Positions 54,786-59,095 of a DNA stretch of 59,095 nucleotides are shown here, piece after piece (position 1 is the stretch's first letter; the number at the start of each line of letters is the position of its first letter). The stretch spans positions 1 through 59,095 of the forward strand of contig CAUYUJ010005723.1 of assembly GCA_963575745.1 (NCBI GenBank), given 5' to 3'. The DNA comes from Prorocentrum cordatum. Its lineage: Eukaryota > Sar > Dinophyceae > Prorocentrales > Prorocentraceae. The position numbers were made by a program, and so were the translations under genes. The notes below the pieces were generated by a model, which ran no database searches, was not told where the DNA came from, and worked only from the letters and a program-made list of their open reading frames with translations.

Positions 54786-55030
54786 TGCAGCGGCTGTTGC
54801 AGCGGCTGTTGCAGCGGCTGTTGCAGCGGCTGGTGCAGCGGCTGGTGCAGCGGCTGGTGCAGCGGCTGGTGCAGCGGCTGGTGCAGCGGCTGGTGCAGCG
54901 GCTGTTGCAGCGGCTGTTGCAGCGGCTGTTGCAGCGGCTGGTGCAGCGGCTGGTGCAGCGGCTGGTGCAGCGGCTGGTGCAGCGGCTGTTGCAGCGGCTG
55001 TTGCAGCGGCAGTTGCAGCGGCTGTTGCAG
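54786..55030. repeat. 12-bp minisatellite, array 1
   Basis: About 20 units of CTGTTGCAGCGG or its one-base variant CTGGTGCAGCGG, in blocks: three TTG, six GTG, three TTG, four GTG, then TTG again. The same flanks (CTACTACTGCAGCGG at left; TACTGGCGATTCTG at right) surround array 2. Confidence 0.95.
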
Positions 55031-55143
55031 CATACTGGCGATTCTGCCACTTCTGCATCGCAGCCTCAGTCGTCCCAGCCAGAGGTGAGGTCGAAACGGG
55101 AGATCGCCCTCACGCTCGCCAGTTTCTGGGTTGAGCTCTTCTA

Positions 55144-56853
55144 CTACTGCAGCGGCTGTTCCAGCGGCTGTTGCAGCGGCTGTTGCAGCGGCTGTTGCAG
55201 CGGCTGGTGCAGCGGTTGTTGCAGCGGCTGTTGCAGCGGCTGTTGCAGCGGCTGTTGCAGCGGCTGTTGCAGCGTACTGGCGATTCTGTCACTTCTGAAT
55301 CGCAGCTTCAGCCGCCCCCACCACGTACCACGTCTGGGTAGTGGCCACTGCACGCACAAGACAGCGGAGCTGGGCAGCTTCGCAAATGGCGCCCATAATG
55401 TCCTACAGACATATAGGAAGCTGTATGCGCAGCGCCTGACCGCAAGCCCCTGCTGCGACGCGACCTTGTTGTCAGCGCGGGGGAAGTGCGCGATCACATG
55501 CTTCTCAACCTCTCCGCATTGTTTGTCGGGGAAGGACGCGACCACTTGCATCTCATCGTAGCTGAGCTTGTGCCCGCGCATGAAGCTTCGGTCGTTTCCT
55601 CGCCACCCCCATCCTCCATTCCATCGCCATGAAGGGTCGCTCGTCGTGCCGATGTAGACGGAGCGCCCAGAGGCGATGGCGCGATCGTGGAGGTGCCGCA
55701 CGCGCTTCACCACTAGACAAACGTCGATGTCGACGAGGGGCTGGTGTACAAACATCGATTGCATGCCGCGACAATCACTGAGCACCTGTCGAGCGTCCTC
55801 CCGGGCGCCTTCCCACATCATCTTAAGCCGCGTCTCTCGGCCGCGCGAGCGCATGCGACGCCTGGCAGGCGCTGTCGCTCTTTTGCCGTTGTCGTCGAAA
55901 CAGGCGACCTTCGCGAACTGAAATGCGCTGCCGCCATCGACCCCAGCAAAGGCCCTCGGGCTCCGAACTCCAGAGGCCTTGTCGCCACCGTCGCCGCATT
56001 CTGCTCGGCCATCGACAGCGTCGGTAGGCGGTCCCCCGCGTGAAAGGTCGAGCCCCAGGCGATCTGTGATGAACGAAAATGTGTCATTGTTCCCATTGCC
56101 CATGCCATCGGCGCTGATGGTGTCATTGGCCATGACCTTGACCTTGACGTTCACGCCGCAAGGCCCTCGAGCTGCTCCGCCGTCTCCGACGCTCCCTGGA
56201 GGAAGCGACGATGCTGATGCTGGATGCACCTGTGCTGGAGAGGGCGATGCTGTCTGGATCTCGCAGGCCCTGATCTCTGGAGGCGATGCCGACGGCTCTT
56301 GCAAGCCCTTATGTCTGGAGGAAGCGATGCTGTCTGGATCTCGCGCTGCTCTGAGGGTGCCGCCAGCGGCGCCCACGCCCGCTGCAAAACCTCCCTGGTT
56401 GGCTTGTTGCGGACTCGCAGCGGCGGCGGCCACGGTCCGAACGCCCGCGGCAACTCTGGCTTCAACATAGAGCGTCATACCTTCAGTGGCCTCGTCATCC
56501 GGGCCGCCGAACATGTCTCGCAGAAGGCAGGCAGACACCGACTGCGAGTCCGCGCTGGGAGACCCCTGGGACGAGGTGCTGAATAATGGATCCCCCATGG
56601 CTCTTGCCCCAGCCATGGGGAACTGGCTTGGGCCAATATGCCAAGATGATGTAAGGATGCGGATCCTGTCGCGGATCTGCTGGGGTGCTCGGGGCTCTGT
56701 GGGGTCCTGGGTGTGGTGCCCTAGGGCCCTAGGGCCCTCTCTGGTGGCCTCTTCCTCCTTGCTTGCTGCGTCCAGCTGGCGGCGACCAGGGAGGTACTGG
56801 GCACCAGACAGCCGAAGGCTAGAGGCTAGACCAATTCGAACCAGGCAGCCCAA
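55144..56853 (-). CDS. GIY-YIG-like domain protein with Gln-rich tail
   Basis: The frame opens at a TTG; likely start ATG 56616 (MAGARAMGD). The N-terminal and middle parts are Ala/Gly/Ser-rich with no recognised domain. Around 55660-55490 the protein reads SVYIGTTSDPSWRW, then an ordered stretch ending in CGEVEKHVIAHF. This resembles a GIY-YIG nuclease core: a Tyr-Ile-Gly strand, an Arg in the following helix and a later Glu as metal ligand. The first GIY half is weak (SVY). If real, it would be a small nuclease domain, as in homing or repair enzymes. The frame then runs into the 12-bp minisatellite and ends in Leu-Gln-Gln-Pro repeats; the true end may lie earlier, by splicing. Confidence 0.45.
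   Translation of the reverse strand: MGCLVRIGLASSLRLSGAQYLPGRRQLDAASKEEEATREGPRALGHHTQDPTEPRAPQQIRDRIRILTSSWHIGPSQFPMAGARAMGDPLFSTSSQGSPSADSQSVSACLLRDMFGGPDDEATEGMTLYVEARVAAGVRTVAAAAASPQQANQGGFAAGVGAAGGTLRAARDPDSIASSRHKGLQEPSASPPEIRACEIQTASPSPAQVHPASASSLPPGSVGDGGAARGPCGVNVKVKVMANDTISADGMGNGNNDTFSFITDRLGLDLSRGGPPTDAVDGRAECGDGGDKASGVRSPRAFAGVDGGSAFQFAKVACFDDNGKRATAPARRRMRSRGRETRLKMMWEGAREDARQVLSDCRGMQSMFVHQPLVDIDVCLVVKRVRHLHDRAIASGRSVYIGTTSDPSWRWNGGWGWRGNDRSFMRGHKLSYDEMQVVASFPDKQCGEVEKHVIAHFPRADNKVASQQGLAVRRCAYSFLYVCRTLWAPFAKLPSSAVLCVQWPLPRRGTWWGRLKLRFRSDRIASTLQQPLQQPLQQPLQQPLQQPLHQPLQQPLQQPLQQPLEQPLQ
55148..55273. repeat. 12-bp minisatellite, array 2
   Basis: About ten units of the same 12-mer, mostly the TTG form, beginning with one CTGTTCCAG unit. 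Shared flanks show that arrays 1 and 2 arose by local duplication. Confidence 0.95.
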
Positions 56854-56859
56854 GCATCC

Positions 56860-57340
56860 AAGCGCCTAGCGGCCTGGAGGGTGAGACAATCTGCATAATA
56901 AGGAATGCAGTTGACCTGAATATGGGGCGTCTTTCTCCTCATCTCTGAGCTCAGGGATGCATGGGGGCGCCTGCGCTCGCTGTTCCAGCCATGCGCAACA
57001 CATGCGCAAGAGTCCTATCGTGGGCCCATTCCCACTCGCGCCAGTAACAGATGCTCTCGCGGGCACCTTAGCTCAGAGCGTGATGCGCCCCACCCCCCTC
57101 CTCCCGCCTGGACTCCTCCTCCTGCTCCTCCTCCTAGCCTCGTCCTCCTCGTCGTCGTCATCCTGGTTCCCCCGCGTGGGCCTGCGGGGGCGCCGCGGCC
57201 GCCCGCGGCAGCGCCGCCCGCCACCGGGGGCCTGGGGGGTGGGGAGGCGCAGGAGCTGTTGCAGCGGAGGCGCAGCAGACGGCGAGAGGAGACGAGTCGG
57301 AGAAGCTCGCCGTTTTGTTGTCGCGCTTCTCTGCATAACT
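56860..57340. other. Mixed sequence, no gene seen
   Basis: A short CTC run near 57115, GC-rich sequence, and CTGTTNCAG motifs at about 56981 and 57258. No coding region supported. Confidence 0.4.
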
Positions 57341-58530
57341 TCAGGCCACCCGCGCCGAAGGGTATCTGACAGACAGTCACCACCCGACGCGACTGGAAGC
57401 ACTTCGCCGACTGGGTCAGGCGCTCGAGAAGAACTTGCGGTGTTCAGTCATGCTAGCCGCCCGCAACCCCACTCGAAATGCGCGCGGCTGTTGCAGCGGA
57501 GCGCTGGCCACAAAGACTCTGCAGATTCTGCACAACTGTCCCCATTCCAGCCCCTTCCCATTCCCCTCGCCACTACCATCCCCCTGAGTAAGTCAACTGG
57601 CAACCTGAGGCCAGCGAGCTGGATGCCAGGGCCCCTGAACGAGTGGCACGCTCCTAAGATGAGACGCACGAGAGGACAATACCACACACAATACATGTAC
57701 TTCGTGTAGATATGTGTGCTAATCATATACAAACACACACACACACCTCAGTCGTGCAGCCAAGCCGGCTCAGCATCAAGGAAAACCGCAAGACAAACCC
57801 AGTCCGCACAGCGTCAAAGCGTATGGGGCGGCCGCACAGGCGTGCCACTGTTACAGTATAAGGCAAACTTTAGGTCACCCGCGCCGAAGGGTATCTGACA
57901 GACAGTCACCACCCGACGCGACTGGAAGCACTTCGCCGACTGGGTCAGGCGCTCGAGAACTTGCGGTGTTTAGTCATGCTAGCCGCCAACGACCCCACTC
58001 GAAATGTGTGCGGCTGTTGCAGCGGAGCGCTGGCCACAAAGACTCTGCCGATTCCGCGCAACCGTCCCCGTCCCAGCCCCTTCCCATCCCCCTCACCACT
58101 GCCATCCCCCTGAGTAAGTCAACTGGCAACCTGAGGCCAGCGAGCTGGATGCCAGGGTCCCTGAACGAGTGGCACGCTCCTAAGATGAGACGCACGAGAG
58201 GACAATACCACACACACAATGCATGTACTTCGTGTTGATATGTGTGCTAATCATATACAACACACACACACCTCAGTCGCGCGGCCAAGCCGGCTCAACA
58301 TCAAGGAAAACACAAGACAAACCCAGTCCGCACAGCGTCAAAGCGTATGCGGGCGGCCGCACAGGCGTGCCACTGTTACAGTACAAGGCAAACTTCAGGT
58401 CACCCGCGACGAAGGGTATCTGACAGACAGTCACCACCCGACGCGACTGGAAGCACTTCGCCGACTGGGTCAGGCGCTCGAGAACTTGCGGCGTTCAGCA
58501 GTCTTGCTAGCCGCCCACGACCCCACTCGA
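57341..58530. repeat. 527-bp tandem repeat, two full units and a partial third
   Basis: Units start at CACCCGCGCCGAAGGGTATC near 57348, 57875 and 58400 (527 and 525 bp apart). Each unit holds a CTGTTGCAGCGG word, a GAGTAAGTCAAC word that could be a splice donor in either reading, and a CA microsatellite. The third unit diverges after about 130 bp. A short minus-strand peptide frame is shared (VVTVCQIPFGAG), so tandem exons are possible, but no product is recognised. Confidence 0.85.
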
Positions 58531-58750
58531 AATGTGTGCGAGGGTGCCGCGTACTCGAATTGTGTGCGCATCTGTTACATAGCGGAAGGCAGGGCTCATC
58601 CGAGAGGCGCATCTGTGCAGGTCGGCCAAAACTGGCGCTGACAGAAGCAATGCCTAAACCAGAACTGGCGTGTCGCAGTCGACTGTTGCAGTCTACCAGA
58701 AGCGCGCTCGGAGAGGCCCCGCGATTTACTGTGACAGTCTGTGCAAGCTG

Positions 58751-59095
58751 TCAGCTGCTCCCAGACGCGGGCTGGTCCCACCGAGGCTCACAGAGTTGCT
58801 TTGCCTCGTCAGGGTTCGAGTAATAAATGGGCGCGACTCTGTCGTGCAGCGTTTTTGGGTGCGGGCGACTGTAGTAGTTGCCATGGTACTGCACCTGCAC
58901 GTCCACGAGGATCCCGAAGATGTGCTCCCTGAAACAATAGCCATTGATGTTCTGCCTGATGCCGCCGATCCAGTACTTGTGCTCGCGCCTCCCATTCTGC
59001 CTTGATCACAATGTGCGCGTAATATTGGTGCTGCGGTTGCACCAGGCAGAAGACGATGTCTCCTTTCTGCACGGTGGACGCCTCCTTCACGACGC
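58751..59095 (-). pseudogene. 3' end of a gene in a dinoflagellate-type family, frameshifted
   Basis: It enters from the right edge with GDIVFCLVQPQHQYYAHIVI, then the frame changes near 59010 and continues as HKYWIGGIRQNINGYCFREH, IFGILVDVQVQYHG and RPHPKTLHD, stopping at TGA 58753-58751. I associate this text with a multi-copy family of unknown function in dinoflagellates (established only from memory of the sequence style, not a search). One indel separates the halves, so this is a pseudogene, an unspliced junction or an assembly error. Confidence 0.5.

Noticed and set aside
54782-55058. Cys-Asn-Ser-Arg or Ala-Thr-Ala-Ala repeat protein
   Set aside because: The 12-bp minisatellite is open in all frames; I keep only the frame that continues from the GIY-YIG-like gene, and even that with doubt.
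1-59095. rRNA, tRNA or other structured RNA genes
   Set aside because: No cloverleaf with A and B box words, and no rRNA signature, was noticed on either strand; a covariance-model scan would be needed to exclude small RNAs.

Overview
The window reads as nuclear DNA of a dinoflagellate-like protist. It is GC-rich and crowded with simple repeats and satellites. Every gene I can support lies on the minus strand (a one-way gene array between about 59 and 20 kb), and several proteins belong to families I associate with dinoflagellates. No spliced-leader relic, rRNA, tRNA, bacterial operon or CRISPR array was seen. Names of families come from motif reading only; no database was searched.

Layout. 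(1) 1-20 kb: no convincing gene. It holds polypyrimidine (TCC)n tracts, CA, CAA and GAC microsatellites, two copies of a composite element built on an 83-bp tandem repeat, a roughly 350-bp GC-rich triplication, a decayed ~100-bp repeat family at two places, a pair of 144-bp foldback (MITE-like) elements, and other small repeat pairs. (2) 20.5-24.4 kb: a protein kinase joined to a 2-oxoglutarate/Fe(II) (AlkB-like) oxygenase domain, with two introns, one carrying a satellite stub. (3) 22.8-30.2 kb, block Y1: the kinase N-terminal half, an unusual gene resembling an N6/N4 amino-methyltransferase that has lost its catalytic motif, and a short Cys-rich gene. (4) 30.2-41.3 kb: satellite arrays around a zinc-finger/coiled-coil gene (X1), with a sharp inversion axis near 38.54 kb. 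(5) 41.3-48.7 kb, block Y2: a second copy of Y1. (6) 48.7-53.6 kb: more satellite. (7) 53.6-59.1 kb: X2 (paralogue of X1), a GIY-YIG-like gene, a 12-bp minisatellite, a 527-bp tandem repeat and the end of another gene that runs off the window.

The main story is a tandem segmental duplication (Y-satellite-X, offset about 18.1-18.5 kb) whose breakpoints sit in a satellite made wholly of near-perfect palindromes. Each dyad has conserved arms and a 3-base centre that varies among a few fixed triplets (GAGCTCC-NNN-GGAGCTC alternating with TAACAT-NNN-ATGTTA), and three dyad pairs form a 106-bp higher-order repeat. The left breakpoint falls in a kinase intron, so copy 2 lacks the kinase C-lobe and the oxygenase. 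Both copies of the methyltransferase-like gene and of the kinase carry different disabling mutations, while the Cys-rich gene stays open in both.

A second pattern is a short dyad, CTGTTNCAG on the plus strand (CTGNAACAG in the gene sense), which recurs many times in the gene-bearing part, in several reading frames and in one orientation, and is also the unit of the 12-bp minisatellite. I did not see it in the first 20 kb.
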